Assembly (NCBI RefSeq): GCF_003031405.1
Contig: NZ_CP020469.1
Location: 3,286,001 to 3,350,000 of the forward strand
Direction: 5' to 3'
Length of the DNA stretch: 64,000 nt
Source: Halomonas sp. 'Soap Lake #6'
Lineage (GTDB): Bacteria; Pseudomonadota; Gammaproteobacteria; Pseudomonadales; Halomonadaceae
Each line of letters starts with the position of its first letter. The stretch's first letter is position 1. Under the pieces are notes generated by a model that was not told where the DNA came from, did no database searches, and saw only the letters and a program-made list of their open reading frames with translations. The translations under genes and the position numbers were made by a program. Below are positions 36,375 through 45,369 of this stretch, piece by piece.

Positions 36375-37157
36375 CTACCCTTTAAACAACGCAATAAGCG
36401 TGTGTTTAGCAGCCTCGACCTTGCCTTGATTTACTGCAGCGGCGGGATCAACGTGTTTGGGGCACACCTTCGAGCAGAAGCCTACAAAGGTGCAGCTCCA
36501 TACGCCGTCGTGGCGGTTAAGCTCGGCCATGCGCTGTTTTTTTCCATTGTCGCGGCTGTCCAGGTTGTAACGGTGAGCAAGCGTTAACGCTGCCGGGCCT
36601 AGGAACTCTGGATTAAGCCCAAACTGTGGGCAGGCGGAGTAGCAGAGGCCACAATTAATACAGTTAGCGAACTGCTTGTAGCGCTCCAGCTGCTCGGGTG
36701 TCTGCTGATAGGTTTCCGGCGCCTTGGGGTCGTAGGGTTTTACCGGGTTATCGTCAATCAGGTAGGGCTTTACCGCTGCCAGGTGCTCAAGGAAGATCTC
36801 CATATCCACCACTAGATCCCGCTGCACTGGGAAGTGGGCCAGCGGCTCGATACGGATATCGCCCTCGTAATCGCGCAGGAAGGTTTTGCAGCCCAGCTTG
36901 GGAATGCCATTAACCATCACCCCGCAGGAGCCGCAAATCGCCATGCGGCAAGACCAGCGATAACTCAGCGTGCTATCGAGCTGCTCCTTGATATGGTTGA
37001 GGGCATCCAGCAGCGAGGTGCTGTCATCCACCGGCAGATCGTACTGCTGCCAGTAAGATTCAGTCGAATTACCCGGTAAGTAGCGTTTGACGCTGATATT
37101 TTTAGTACTGACATTTTTAGTACTGACATTTTTAGCACTAATCTGGTCGCTGTTCAT
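36375..37157 (-). CDS. frdB: Fumarate reductase iron-sulfur subunit
   Basis: 260 residues. Cys70, 75, 78 and 90 (CRMAICGSC...GC) hold the [2Fe-2S] cluster. [12 protein letters not shown] and the later C...CSKVCP set hold the [4Fe-4S] and [3Fe-4S] clusters. Compared with E. coli FrdB the first cysteine is about 13 residues later, because residues 9-24 are a triplicated KNVST-type repeat encoded by a 15-bp tandem duplication. The start overlaps the frdA stop (ATGA). It passes electrons from the membrane quinol site to FrdA. Confidence 0.96.
   Translation of the reverse strand: MNSDQISAKNVSTKNVSTKNISVKRYLPGNSTESYWQQYDLPVDDSTSLLDALNHIKEQLDSTLSYRWSCRMAICGSCGVMVNGIPKLGCKTFLRDYEGDIRIEPLAHFPVQRDLVVDMEIFLEHLAAVKPYLIDDNPVKPYDPKAPETYQQTPEQLERYKQFANCINCGLCYSACPQFGLNPEFLGPAALTLAHRYNLDSRDNGKKQRMAELNRHDGVWSCTFVGFCSKVCPKHVDPAAAVNQGKVEAAKHTLIALFKG
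37098..37142. repeat. 15-bp tandem repeat inside frdB
   Basis: ATTTTTAGTACTGAC occurs exactly twice (37098-37112, 37113-37127) and a third, altered copy follows (37128-37142). The 15-bp period keeps frame and adds a [10 protein letters not shown] repeat to the FrdB N-terminus. Confidence 0.9.
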
Positions 37158-38947
37158 GACTTCGCTCCCTTGCCTGCATCGCCATAAGCCCGTTCAGCCG
37201 GGGCGGAGAACCGCACATCAACGTCCTGCCAGCGCAGCTCGGCATGGGCATCGCCTTGAAAAAAGACCTGACTATGCTTGAGGTAGTTAACGTCATCACG
37301 TTTCTGCATACCCTCATCCAAGCGCTGATGGGCACCGCGGGATTCACGCCGCTCCAGCGCTCCCAAACAGGAGGCTTCGGCAATATCCAGACCACACTCC
37401 AGTTCCAGGCACTCAAGTAGCTCGGTATTGAAAATCTTGCTGGTATCGTTAACGCGAACCTGGTTAAAGCGCGCACGCAGTTGGCGCATGGTATCCAGCG
37501 AGTGGCGCATACCCTCTTCGGTGCGATAAATGCCGCAGCCGCTCTCCATGGCCTGCACCATCGCATGCTTGAGCTCTACCCAGCTCTCCGTCTCCGCACT
37601 GCTGGTTCCGTCACACAGCCGCAAAAGCTTGGCTTGCTGGCGGTCACCTTGAGCTTCCAGCAAGCGCTCATCGGCCCACTCCGTTTGCGCCGCGCGCTTA
37701 CTTGCCTGTTCGCCGGCCAAGCGGCCAAACACCAACAGCTCAGTTAGTGAGTTAGAGCCCAGCCGGTTAGCGCCGTGCAGGCCCACCGAGGCGCACTCTC
37801 CGGCAGCGTAGAGCCCGGCAATGGAGGTTTCGCACTGAGGGTTGGTTTCAATGCCGCCCATGGTGTAGTGGACCGCCGGGCGAATGGGGACGGGTTCTTT
37901 GACTGGGTCGACATTGATATAGGATTTGGCCAGCTCACAGATAAACGGCAGGCGCTCCAGAATGTACTTTTCACCCAAGTGGCGCAGATCAAGATAGACC
38001 ACGTCGCTGTCACCAAACTTGCCGGTACGGCCTGCCTGCTGCTCCTGCCAGAAGGCCTGGGAGAGCTTGTCCCGCGGGCCCAACTCCATGTACTTGTTCT
38101 CCGGTTTACCAAGCGGCGTTTCCGGGCCAAGGCCATAATCCTGCAAATATCGATAGCCATCTTTATTAAGCAGAATGCCACCTTCGCCCCGGCACGCTTC
38201 GGTAATCAAAATGCCAGATCCAGGTAAGCCGGTGGGGTGATACTGAACAAACTCCATGTCCCGCAGCGCCACACCATGGCGGTAAGCCATCGCCATTCCG
38301 TCGCCGGTGACAATGCCAGCATTAGTGTTGAAGCGGAACAGGCGCCCCGCGCCGCCGGTCGCGAGTACCACGGCTTTGGCGCGCAGCAGGGTCAGCTCAC
38401 CGGTGGCGATCTGCAGAGCAATCACGCCAATCACAGCGCCTTCGTGAACAGCCAAGTCGAGCACGAAGTACTCATCAAAACGCTCGATCTCAGGGTATTT
38501 CAGCGAGGTCTGAAACAGCGTATGGAGCATATGGAAGCCGGTTTTGTCGGCGGCGAACCAGGTGCGGGCGGTTTTCATCCCCCCAAAGCGGCGCACTTGC
38601 ACCTGGCCATCGTCTTTACGGCTCCAGGGGCAGCCCCAGCGCTCCATCTGCACCAGCTCCTGATAGGCATGGTGGACAAAGTAGTCCGCCACTCCTTGCT
38701 CAACCAGCCAGTCACCGCCTGACACAGTGTCATCAAAATGCGCCTGGTGGGAGTCTTCTGCGCTGGTAACGGCAGCCGTCCCGCCTTCCGCAGCCACGGT
38801 ATGGGAGCGCATGGGGTACACCTTGGACAGCAGCGCAATACGCTGGGGGGTGCCCTGGTTTTTGGCCTGCTCAGCGGCCCCGATGGCGGCGCGTAAGCCT
38901 GCGCCACCTCCACCCACAATCACGATATCGAAATCTCGCTGCTGCAT
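37154..38947 (-). CDS. frdA: Fumarate reductase flavoprotein subunit
   Basis: 597 residues. The FAD-binding [13 protein letters not shown] begins at residue 9, the covalent FAD His49 is in [11 protein letters not shown], and active-site segments [23 protein letters not shown] (seen as [11 protein letters not shown] and CRGEGG), HYTMGGI and [12 protein letters not shown] are intact. Reduces fumarate to succinate at the cytoplasmic face. Neighbouring anchor genes of the frdCD (not sdhCD) type plus menaquinone genes support fumarate reductase over succinate dehydrogenase. First gene of the frdABCD(-menBCE) unit, downstream of a perfect FNR/ANR box. Confidence 0.96.
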   Translation of the reverse strand: MQQRDFDIVIVGGGGAGLRAAIGAAEQAKNQGTPQRIALLSKVYPMRSHTVAAEGGTAAVTSAEDSHQAHFDDTVSGGDWLVEQGVADYFVHHAYQELVQMERWGCPWSRKDDGQVQVRRFGGMKTARTWFAADKTGFHMLHTLFQTSLKYPEIERFDEYFVLDLAVHEGAVIGVIALQIATGELTLLRAKAVVLATGGAGRLFRFNTNAGIVTGDGMAMAYRHGVALRDMEFVQYHPTGLPGSGILITEACRGEGGILLNKDGYRYLQDYGLGPETPLGKPENKYMELGPRDKLSQAFWQEQQAGRTGKFGDSDVVYLDLRHLGEKYILERLPFICELAKSYINVDPVKEPVPIRPAVHYTMGGIETNPQCETSIAGLYAAGECASVGLHGANRLGSNSLTELLVFGRLAGEQASKRAAQTEWADERLLEAQGDRQQAKLLRLCDGTSSAETESWVELKHAMVQAMESGCGIYRTEEGMRHSLDTMRQLRARFNQVRVNDTSKIFNTELLECLELECGLDIAEASCLGALERRESRGAHQRLDEGMQKRDDVNYLKHSQVFFQGDAHAELRWQDVDVRFSAPAERAYGDAGKGAKS

Positions 38948-39019
38948 GACGCATCCTTCCGTTAGCCAGGTCTAAGGCGGTGATGGCAGCACTCTTCGGT
39001 GCCGTCTTCTTAATTCGAA

Positions 39020-39039
39020 CTTACCATATCCGTGGTAAG
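39020..39039. promoter_or_regulatory. Inverted repeat upstream of frdA
   Basis: CTTACCA and TGGTAAG separated by six bases; with an FNR site at -41.5 it would fall near the predicted frdA transcription start, so it could be an operator or leader hairpin. Confidence 0.5.
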
Positions 39040-39064
39040 CATCGTTCATTAGTCCAAAGGACTA

Positions 39065-39078
39065 TTGATGCACATCAA
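39065..39078. promoter_or_regulatory. Perfect FNR/ANR binding site
   Basis: TTGATGCACATCAA matches the TTGAT-N4-ATCAA consensus at all ten fixed positions. It lies 118 bp before frdA and about 220 bp before the CitT-like carrier, and predicts activation without oxygen. Confidence 0.88.
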
Positions 39079-39170
39079 TAAAACTAGAAATCGAGTTGGC
39101 ATTGCTTTCACCCTAGTGCCGCAGCACCTACTCTTCAAATAACACACTGCTATTCGTAAATGTTTTGGGC

Positions 39171-39200
39171 ATTGTTTTTAAAGAAATTGTTTTTAAAGAA
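39171..39200. repeat. Exact 15-bp tandem duplication
   Basis: ATTGTTTTTAAAGAA is present twice head to tail (39171-39185, 39186-39200) upstream of the carrier gene. Confidence 0.9.
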
Positions 39201-39297
39201 ATTCCAAACACACGATTGGCAGCGGTGTTCCAGTTTTGCCCCCCATCAAAAAGCACTGAGAGATAAAAGTGCTTAGAAAACAGAAGAGAGAGGCAGT

Positions 39298-40767
39298 ATG
39301 AATAGCAGCGCTCAGTTCTCGCCTCGGTGGAAGTTATTCGCCCCGCTTGTTATCGCCATCATTGTTGCATTGATACCTACGCCGGAAGGGGTGGCACCCC
39401 ATGCGTGGTACTTCTTCGCTATTTTCCTGGGTTGTGTGGTGGGCTTAATTCTTGAACCTTTGCCCGGTGCAGTCATAGGGCTGATAGGGGTTACCCTGAT
39501 CGCTTTGCTCTCGCCCTGGGTACTGTTTTCCCCAGAGCAACTGGCATCGGAAGGCTTTAACCCCGCTAACCAGGCCTTTTCCTGGGCGGTGTCTGGCTTT
39601 ACTAACTCCACTGTATGGCTGATTTTTGGCGCCTTTATGTTTGCCTTGGGGTACGAGAAAACCGGCCTGGGCAGACGTATCTCTCTCTGGCTCGTCAAGG
39701 CCATGGGTAAGCGCACTTTAACGCTTGGCTACGCAGTGATGATCTCAGATACCATTCTTGCCCCTTTTACGCCTTCGAACACGGCACGCAGTGCAGGCAC
39801 CATCTATCCTGTTATTCGCAACCTTCCTCCCCTTTACGACTCGCACCCTAACGACCCCAGCATGAAGCGGATGGGTAGCTTTTTAATGTGGACAGCGCTG
39901 GCCTCGACCTGTGTTACCAGCTCGCTATTTCTAACCGCCATGGCCCCAAACTTGTTAGCCGTCGCGCTAACCGAAAGCACAACCGGCATTCAAATCAACT
40001 GGGGCCAGTGGTTCATGGCAATTGCCCCGGTGGGTATTTTGATGCTGCTTTTAGTGCCACTGCTGTGCTACTGGCTGTGCGCTCCCGAAGTGAAAGCAGG
40101 TCATGAAATTTCTGACTGGGCCAGAGATGAACTACAACAGCTAGGCGCCCTTACCCGTAAAGAAATAGTACTGGTGCTGATGGTCGTCACCGCCTTGTTG
40201 CTGTGGATTTTTGGCGGCGGCATTATTTCCGCATCACTAGTAGGACTAGTGGTGATCTGCGGAATGCTACTAACCGGCATCGTAACCTGGGACGATATCC
40301 TCAATAACAATGCGGCCTGGAATACCTTTGTATGGTTTGCCACACTGGTCGCCCTGGCAGGCGGGCTCAGCCAAGTGGGATTCGTGAATTGGTTTGGCAC
40401 TGTCGTTGGTGGGCAGATAAGCCACTTTAACCCGCTGATGGCCATGGTAGCGCTGGTCGTACTGTTCTACGCTCTGCACTACTTCTTTGCCAGTATTACG
40501 GCACACGTCACCGCTTTACTGCCGGTTATTTTAGCGGCTGCTTCGGGTATTGCAGGGCTGGATATGCAGATGTTTGTACTGCTGCTACTGCCCACACTTG
40601 GCTTTATGGGCATTCTCACCCCCTATGGCACAGGGCCAAGCCCGGTCTACTATGGTAGCGGCTACTTGCCTAGTGCACTCTTCTGGCGCCTTGGGGCAAT
40701 CTTTGGGCTAATTTTCCTAGTGGCATGGCTGGTGATTGGCCTGCCGTGGCTAATGCTGATTCTCTGA
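39298..40767 (+). CDS. DASS family dicarboxylate/anion carrier (CitT/TtdT-like)
   Basis: 489 residues, about 12 membrane helices. The two sodium/substrate loops are visible as FTPSNTARSAGT and TPYGTGPSPVYYGSG, and the length and sequence favour the CitT/TtdT exchanger branch (which swaps succinate for citrate, tartrate or fumarate) over sodium-coupled NaDC. Its position between frdABCD and the menFDH genes suggests fumarate import or succinate export for fumarate respiration. Its stop lies inside the convergent menH gene (18-bp overlap). Confidence 0.92.
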   Translation: MNSSAQFSPRWKLFAPLVIAIIVALIPTPEGVAPHAWYFFAIFLGCVVGLILEPLPGAVIGLIGVTLIALLSPWVLFSPEQLASEGFNPANQAFSWAVSGFTNSTVWLIFGAFMFALGYEKTGLGRRISLWLVKAMGKRTLTLGYAVMISDTILAPFTPSNTARSAGTIYPVIRNLPPLYDSHPNDPSMKRMGSFLMWTALASTCVTSSLFLTAMAPNLLAVALTESTTGIQINWGQWFMAIAPVGILMLLLVPLLCYWLCAPEVKAGHEISDWARDELQQLGALTRKEIVLVLMVVTALLLWIFGGGIISASLVGLVVICGMLLTGIVTWDDILNNNAAWNTFVWFATLVALAGGLSQVGFVNWFGTVVGGQISHFNPLMAMVALVVLFYALHYFFASITAHVTALLPVILAAASGIAGLDMQMFVLLLLPTLGFMGILTPYGTGPSPVYYGSGYLPSALFWRLGAIFGLIFLVAWLVIGLPWLMLIL

Positions 40768-41529
40768 GCGAAGGTTTATCCAAGCGTGATACCACATGCT
40801 GAGCTGTTGTGAGATTTTCTCCGGCTGCTCAGCATGAAGATTGTGGCCCCCTTCCAGCGTGATATGGCGCAGGCGAGGGGCTTTCGTTGCTAGATGGGTT
40901 GCCAGGGTATGGAACTTGGCGTCTCGCTGGCCCGAAAAATAGCTTACCGGTAGCGGGGCGTTTTCCAGCCACCGCCATAGCGAAGCCTGATGCCCCAAGG
41001 AAGTTGACCGCAGCATATTGGCGATGGATGGCCCAACATTAGCCAGACGACGTTGAATTTGCCGACTACGCTGGCGCTCGGTGAGATCGGCAAACACCGG
41101 CTGCTGATACCAGTCGGTAAGTACGTCTTTTAGCGGTTCTTGCTCGAAGCGTCTGGCCCACCGTTCATCATGGGCAATGCGTGCAGGGCGCTCATTGGCA
41201 GGCAACCCTGGGTGGGCGCTTTCCAGCCAGAGCGCATCTAACCCCGGCGGTTGACGGCTGGCATGGTAAAGCGCCAGACGCCCACCCAGGGAGTAGCCCA
41301 GCAGGCAGTAACTGTGAACATCGTGGGTTATCAGCGTATCGCCTAGCCAGTGGTGAAACGCCTCAAAAGAGGCTACCTGCACACGATGATTATCACCATG
41401 GCCAGGTAAATCCAGCGCGAGGCAGTTGATGCCTTTCAAACCAGCAATTACCTCGACCCAGTCCTGAGAATCCCCCAACAGACCGTGGAGCAGTACCAGG
41501 GTAGGCGCCCGCTGAGGTTTACCGCTCAC
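40750..41529 (-). CDS. menH: SHCHC synthase (alpha/beta hydrolase)
   Basis: 259 residues. [14 protein letters not shown] (oxyanion region), the nucleophile Ser in [15 protein letters not shown], and the C-terminal His in [10 protein letters not shown] form the expected triad. It eliminates pyruvate from SEPHCHC to give SHCHC. I chose GTG 41529 ([16 protein letters not shown]), which has GGGGA upstream and overlaps the menD end by 11 bases; the longer frame would overlap menD by up to 86 bases. It overlaps the carrier gene tail to tail. Confidence 0.92.
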   Translation of the reverse strand: MSGKPQRAPTLVLLHGLLGDSQDWVEVIAGLKGINCLALDLPGHGDNHRVQVASFEAFHHWLGDTLITHDVHSYCLLGYSLGGRLALYHASRQPPGLDALWLESAHPGLPANERPARIAHDERWARRFEQEPLKDVLTDWYQQPVFADLTERQRSRQIQRRLANVGPSIANMLRSTSLGHQASLWRWLENAPLPVSYFSGQRDAKFHTLATHLATKAPRLRHITLEGGHNLHAEQPEKISQQLSMWYHAWINLRSENQH

Positions 41530-43345
41530 CCCGTTCCCCTCGAATCGCTGCACCAAGAGCCTTAAGATCATCGGCGACTTGCTGATGGGGCACGTTAACT
41601 TCAATCAGGGTAACGCCCGCCTTTAGGGCCTGAGTGTAGTCCGTCGCGAAGGCCTCCAATGCGCTGGGTGCTGCATAGCCAAGCCCAAACATTTTGGCCG
41701 CGTTCTCAAAATTCAGCCCATGGGGTTGGCGATAATAGTGCTCCAGCAGCTCCCCCTCTTTGGGCACCGGTAGCATATGAAAAATACTACCACCATCATT
41801 ATTGAGGATAACCACCACTAGGGGCTGAGTGGCCTGCTTTAACAATGCCAAACTGTTGAGGTCATGCAGCGCGCTGGTATCTCCCAGCACAATGGTAGTA
41901 GGTTCCGAGCATGTGCTGCTAAGGCCATAGGCCGTGGCGATCAAACCATCGATACCGGAGGCACCGCGATTGGCCCATACCCGCAGTGGCGTTTGGCGAT
42001 GCGTTCCCAGCATATTCATCAGCCGTGCAGGCAAGCTGTTACCGATAAACAGTTGCCCTTCTGCTAGTCGAGCAATTTGGTGACAAACACCCAGCTCTGA
42101 GAATGCCGTCCCCCACTCCTCCACAAGCTGACTGGTGCGGCGTTGCAGGCTATCCAACTGATGCCAAGGCGCTTGTTCAGGCAACGTCGGCAAAGCAGCT
42201 ATAACGTTGGTAGGCGAACTTATCAAACGGCGCTTAACACAATAATCAGGGTCCAGCCGTTGGGGCAACGGCTCAACCAGCCAGACATCCTGCCAGGGCT
42301 GTTGGGCAATAAACTGAGTGAGCCGCTTGGAGATTAATCGACCGCCAAACTGCAGCAGCACCTCGGCCTTAGCCAGTTCCGCGCTAAAGCGTTCGTCATG
42401 TAGGGCCAGATCAAAATGGATCAGGTTATAAGGATCAAAGCGAAGCTGACTCTGCACATCCGCCAGCAATGGCCAGCCCAGCTGCTTGGCTAACGCAACC
42501 ACTTGCTGTGCCTGTTGCGGGTCATCAATGCTACCCACCACAATAATTCCGCACTGCTGGGCAAACGCTTCCCACTCGCTCTTGAGTGCTGAAACAGTGG
42601 TGCTGGTCTGTCCATGACTCCAGGGCCAATCACTCCAAGGCGAGGCATCTGTCAGCCAGCGCCCCAGCGGGGCGAGATAATCACTGGCATCCACTAAGCC
42701 GTCACCAGGGTAGAGCGGCTCACGGTAACGGCAGTTAATATGGATGGGGCCTGGAGTGCGGCGCTGCTGATCAACTGCTTGATCAATTGTGCTAAGTAGA
42801 AACGCCGCTTTTATCTCAGCATCGGGCGGCGGCAGATCGTGGTGAACAATAGTATGCCGGGAGAAGATATCCCGCTGGTCTATCGCCTGATTGCTGCCGT
42901 TATCCAGCAGCTCAATGGGGCGATCAGCGGAGAGTACAATTAGCGGCACGCCAAGCAAATTGGCTTCCACCACTGCCGGGTAGAGGTTGGCCACGGCGGT
43001 GCCTGAGGTCGTGATAATCACCACCGGCCGACAACTGCCCCGGGCAATGCCCAGCGCCATAAACCCCAGCCCCCGCTCGTCAAAATGGCAGTGACAGCGC
43101 AGCCCAACATGCTCGCTGGCGGCCATGGTCAGCGGTGACGAGCGCGAGCCGGGCGCTACCACCACATCGCGCACGCCTAAGCGGTAGAGTTCCTCCAACA
43201 TTAGCGCCGCCCAAACGTGATTAAAGGTGGCATGCGCTTTCGCAAAGCCCTCTTTCGCAAAACCCTCTTTCGAAAAACTTTCTTTCGAAAAGCTCTCTTG
43301 CACACCATCGTGCTTGGCAACACCGCTCAATATAGATGCTGTCAT
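41519..43345 (-). CDS. menD: SEPHCHC synthase (thiamine diphosphate enzyme)
   Basis: 608 residues. [34 protein letters not shown] (seen as [14 protein letters not shown]) and the ThDP motif region [16 protein letters not shown] through [12 protein letters not shown] identify MenD. It condenses isochorismate with 2-oxoglutarate. Start at ATG 43345, five bases after the menF stop. Residues 17-36 are a fourfold five-residue repeat ([20 protein letters not shown]) not found in ordinary MenD, from a 15-bp tandem repeat. Confidence 0.95.
   Translation of the reverse strand: MTASILSGVAKHDGVQESFSKESFSKEGFAKEGFAKAHATFNHVWAALMLEELYRLGVRDVVVAPGSRSSPLTMAASEHVGLRCHCHFDERGLGFMALGIARGSCRPVVIITTSGTAVANLYPAVVEANLLGVPLIVLSADRPIELLDNGSNQAIDQRDIFSRHTIVHHDLPPPDAEIKAAFLLSTIDQAVDQQRRTPGPIHINCRYREPLYPGDGLVDASDYLAPLGRWLTDASPWSDWPWSHGQTSTTVSALKSEWEAFAQQCGIIVVGSIDDPQQAQQVVALAKQLGWPLLADVQSQLRFDPYNLIHFDLALHDERFSAELAKAEVLLQFGGRLISKRLTQFIAQQPWQDVWLVEPLPQRLDPDYCVKRRLISSPTNVIAALPTLPEQAPWHQLDSLQRRTSQLVEEWGTAFSELGVCHQIARLAEGQLFIGNSLPARLMNMLGTHRQTPLRVWANRGASGIDGLIATAYGLSSTCSEPTTIVLGDTSALHDLNSLALLKQATQPLVVVILNNDGGSIFHMLPVPKEGELLEHYYRQPHGLNFENAAKMFGLGYAAPSALEAFATDYTQALKAGVTLIEVNVPHQQVADDLKALGAAIRGERGER
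43237..43296. repeat. 15-bp tandem repeat, four units, inside menD
   Basis: Units close to CTTTCGCAAAACCCT start at 43237, 43252, 43267 and 43282. The period keeps frame, adding twenty residues of E(S/G)F(S/A)K repeats near the MenD N-terminus. Confidence 0.9.
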
Positions 43346-43350
43346 ATGTG

Positions 43351-44673
43351 TTATCCCATCCCTAGCAGGGACATAATATCGGCGATTTTGGTATCCAGCT
43401 CCCGCCACTCTTCGTCCGACTGGGAGCCTGCTACGATGCCTGCACCGGCATACAGACGAATTGCCTCTGGACTGATATGAGCACAACGAATAGTTACCGC
43501 CACATCGCTACTGACATAACTAATCCGCCCGAAGACGCCCGCGTACCAACCCCGTTGATGGCGTTCATGTTGGCGAATAAACGCCAGTGCCAATTCACGG
43601 GGGACACCGCCCACCGCAGGCGTTGGGGGCAGCGCGGAAAGCAGTTGCTGGTCAGTGACATTGATGTGAAGTTCGGCATGAATCAAACGGCGGATGTGCT
43701 GCACCGAGCGCAGCTTAACAATATGCGCCTCGCCCATGTGAACTTGATGGGCAAAAGGCTCTAGCTGGGTCAGGAGTTGCTGATAGACGCACTGATTTTC
43801 CAGCGTATTTTTCTTATCCGCCAGCAGCTCAGCGGCAAGCGCTTGGTCTTGCCCGGCGTCTCGCCCACGACGCGTAGTGCCTGCCAACGCTTCGGTGATC
43901 AAATGCTGACCTTCACGCTTGTATAACCGCTCCGGAGGACAACCGATAAATGCCTCATGGGGTTCAAACTGGGCGCCAAACTGAAAACAGTCTGCGGCTC
44001 CTGCCTGCCAGCGTGACAACAGTGCCCAGGGGTTGGGGGTCTGCGAGGTTGTCAGGCATGTTTCACGAGATAGCACCACCTTGGGCGTATGCATAAGGTG
44101 GTCGGGGTTTGTCACCTTCCCCACCCACGCCGCCCACTCTTGTTGACGAGGACGGTCTTCACGCTGGTAAACGTGGAGCTGCAGGCAAGGCAGCGGCTGC
44201 TCTTCTACCAGCGAGTCTAAGCAGGCGCGGGCCTGGGCTATTTCGGCAGTGGGACAGCGGCCATCGAAACGCAGATTAAGTGACAGTGTTGCGCCACCTT
44301 GGTGACGTTGAAGCTCGATACGCGGCAGCACAAAGTGGCAGGCGGGAAAATGCTCCCACCCCGGCGTGCCAGGATCGAAGGCCATGCCGCCAAAATAGTT
44401 TGGCTGTTGGCCACCAACATCGGCCAGCGCAACAAGATCAGCATCCAGTGCTGCTAGTGAATCAAACGCACTAACAGCCCCTAGTACCGCATGCTCAACA
44501 GCATCAGCATCACGTGAATGCCAGTAGAGGCGAGGGTACACACTTTGCATGTTTAACCACCCCATCAGGTCATCTACCTGGCAGGGGGTATTTAGGCGGA
44601 TAAACCCTGTTTTAGCGGTCTCATAAAGCGTGTCGAGCTGATGCCTCAGTGCTTCAATAGGGTTAAATTGCAT
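43351..44673 (-). CDS. menF: Isochorismate synthase
   Basis: 440 residues of the chorismate-utilising family. [16 protein letters not shown], a C-terminal segment [17 protein letters not shown] and [18 protein letters not shown] are the expected active-site and magnesium-site blocks. It converts chorismate to isochorismate, the first menaquinone step. Its linkage to menD and menH favours MenF over a siderophore EntC. It lies 35 bp downstream of doxX in the same orientation. Confidence 0.93.
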   Translation of the reverse strand: MQFNPIEALRHQLDTLYETAKTGFIRLNTPCQVDDLMGWLNMQSVYPRLYWHSRDADAVEHAVLGAVSAFDSLAALDADLVALADVGGQQPNYFGGMAFDPGTPGWEHFPACHFVLPRIELQRHQGGATLSLNLRFDGRCPTAEIAQARACLDSLVEEQPLPCLQLHVYQREDRPRQQEWAAWVGKVTNPDHLMHTPKVVLSRETCLTTSQTPNPWALLSRWQAGAADCFQFGAQFEPHEAFIGCPPERLYKREGQHLITEALAGTTRRGRDAGQDQALAAELLADKKNTLENQCVYQQLLTQLEPFAHQVHMGEAHIVKLRSVQHIRRLIHAELHINVTDQQLLSALPPTPAVGGVPRELALAFIRQHERHQRGWYAGVFGRISYVSSDVAVTIRCAHISPEAIRLYAGAGIVAGSQSDEEWRELDTKIADIMSLLGMG

Positions 44674-44708
44674 AATTCGCCTGTTAGGCCAGCGTTTTCA
44701 ATTACCTG

Positions 44709-45206
44709 CTAGCGGCTGCTTGGTAGGTCCCAGCCTAGCTTCTTCTTAATATAGGGCAGCACCCAACGATCACCGCCAATCCGGCCAGCGTTAGCACCTG
44801 CTACTAGCAAGAAGAAGGTTAGCGCAATCATCCACGGATTAGTGGACACCGTGCCCGCCAGCAAAAAAGACATGTTCATAACAATGGCGAAAAAAGCAGC
44901 AAATGAGGTCAACACGCCAACAATTAAGCCAAGGCCAACCAACACTTCCCCTAGCGGTATAATAAAGTTAATAAAATCCGCATAGGGCAGCGCAAAGTTC
45001 TCAAGAAAAGCGACATAATTGGGGTAAACCGCGCTTCCTTCTCTCATCACGGGATTTGCCACAGCATTGCGTAGAAAGCCCTCTGCATTAAAGCCACCGG
45101 TCATCTTACCGATGCCAAGGGTTAACCAAGTAATGCCTAAGTAGAGCCGTAGCAGCAACCAAACTACCGCCATATATTTGTTATGTCTAAATAAGTCACC
45201 AATCAT
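44709..45206 (-). CDS. DoxX-like membrane protein
   Basis: 165 residues with four membrane segments; WLLLRLYLGITWLTLGIGKM and GEVLVGLGLIVGVLTSFAA are typical of DoxX/DoxD proteins. ATG 45206 has AGGAG eight bases upstream. It is the first gene of a doxX-menF-menD-menH unit, divergent from menA. Family members include a thiosulfate:quinone oxidoreductase subunit and redox-defence components; here a quinone-linked membrane function is suggested only by context. Confidence 0.88.
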   Translation of the reverse strand: MIGDLFRHNKYMAVVWLLLRLYLGITWLTLGIGKMTGGFNAEGFLRNAVANPVMREGSAVYPNYVAFLENFALPYADFINFIIPLGEVLVGLGLIVGVLTSFAAFFAIVMNMSFLLAGTVSTNPWMIALTFFLLVAGANAGRIGGDRWVLPYIKKKLGWDLPSSR

Positions 45207-45263
45207 CACGTAAACTCCTGGTCTGGGGTCTCGGCAGTATGGGATAAGGCGATACTGTTTATT

Positions 45264-45277
45264 TTGACTTAGGTCTA
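45264..45277. promoter_or_regulatory. Possible ANR/DNR-type site between doxX and menA
   Basis: TTGACTTAGGTCTA fits TTGAC-N4-GTCAA with one mismatch. It lies midway between the divergent doxX-menFDH and menA genes. Modest match, supported by the anaerobic context. Confidence 0.4.
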
Positions 45278-45369
45278 CTTTTTAGCACTTAATCATACGT
45301 TGATGAATGTTTGATGATTACCCCGCTAGCGCTTTTAAAATGCCAACGGCCAACAGGAATATTGATGTA

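Larger units (their letters stand above)
38948..39297. other. Divergent regulatory region between frdA and the dicarboxylate carrier
   Basis: About 350 bp with no gene. It holds, from left to right, an inverted repeat CTTACCA/TGGTAAG (39020-39039), a second inverted repeat AGTCC/GGACT (39051-39063), a perfect FNR/ANR box (39065-39078) and an exact 15-bp tandem duplication (39171-39200). Confidence 0.8.

Noticed and set aside
37154..38947. Succinate dehydrogenase instead of fumarate reductase
   Set aside because: The FrdC/FrdD-type anchors, the linked menaquinone genes, the carrier and the FNR box all favour fumarate reductase, though the flavoprotein alone would not decide it.
43351..44673. 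Siderophore-type isochorismate synthase (EntC)
   Set aside because: Direct linkage to menD and menH, with no catechol siderophore genes nearby, favours menaquinone synthesis.
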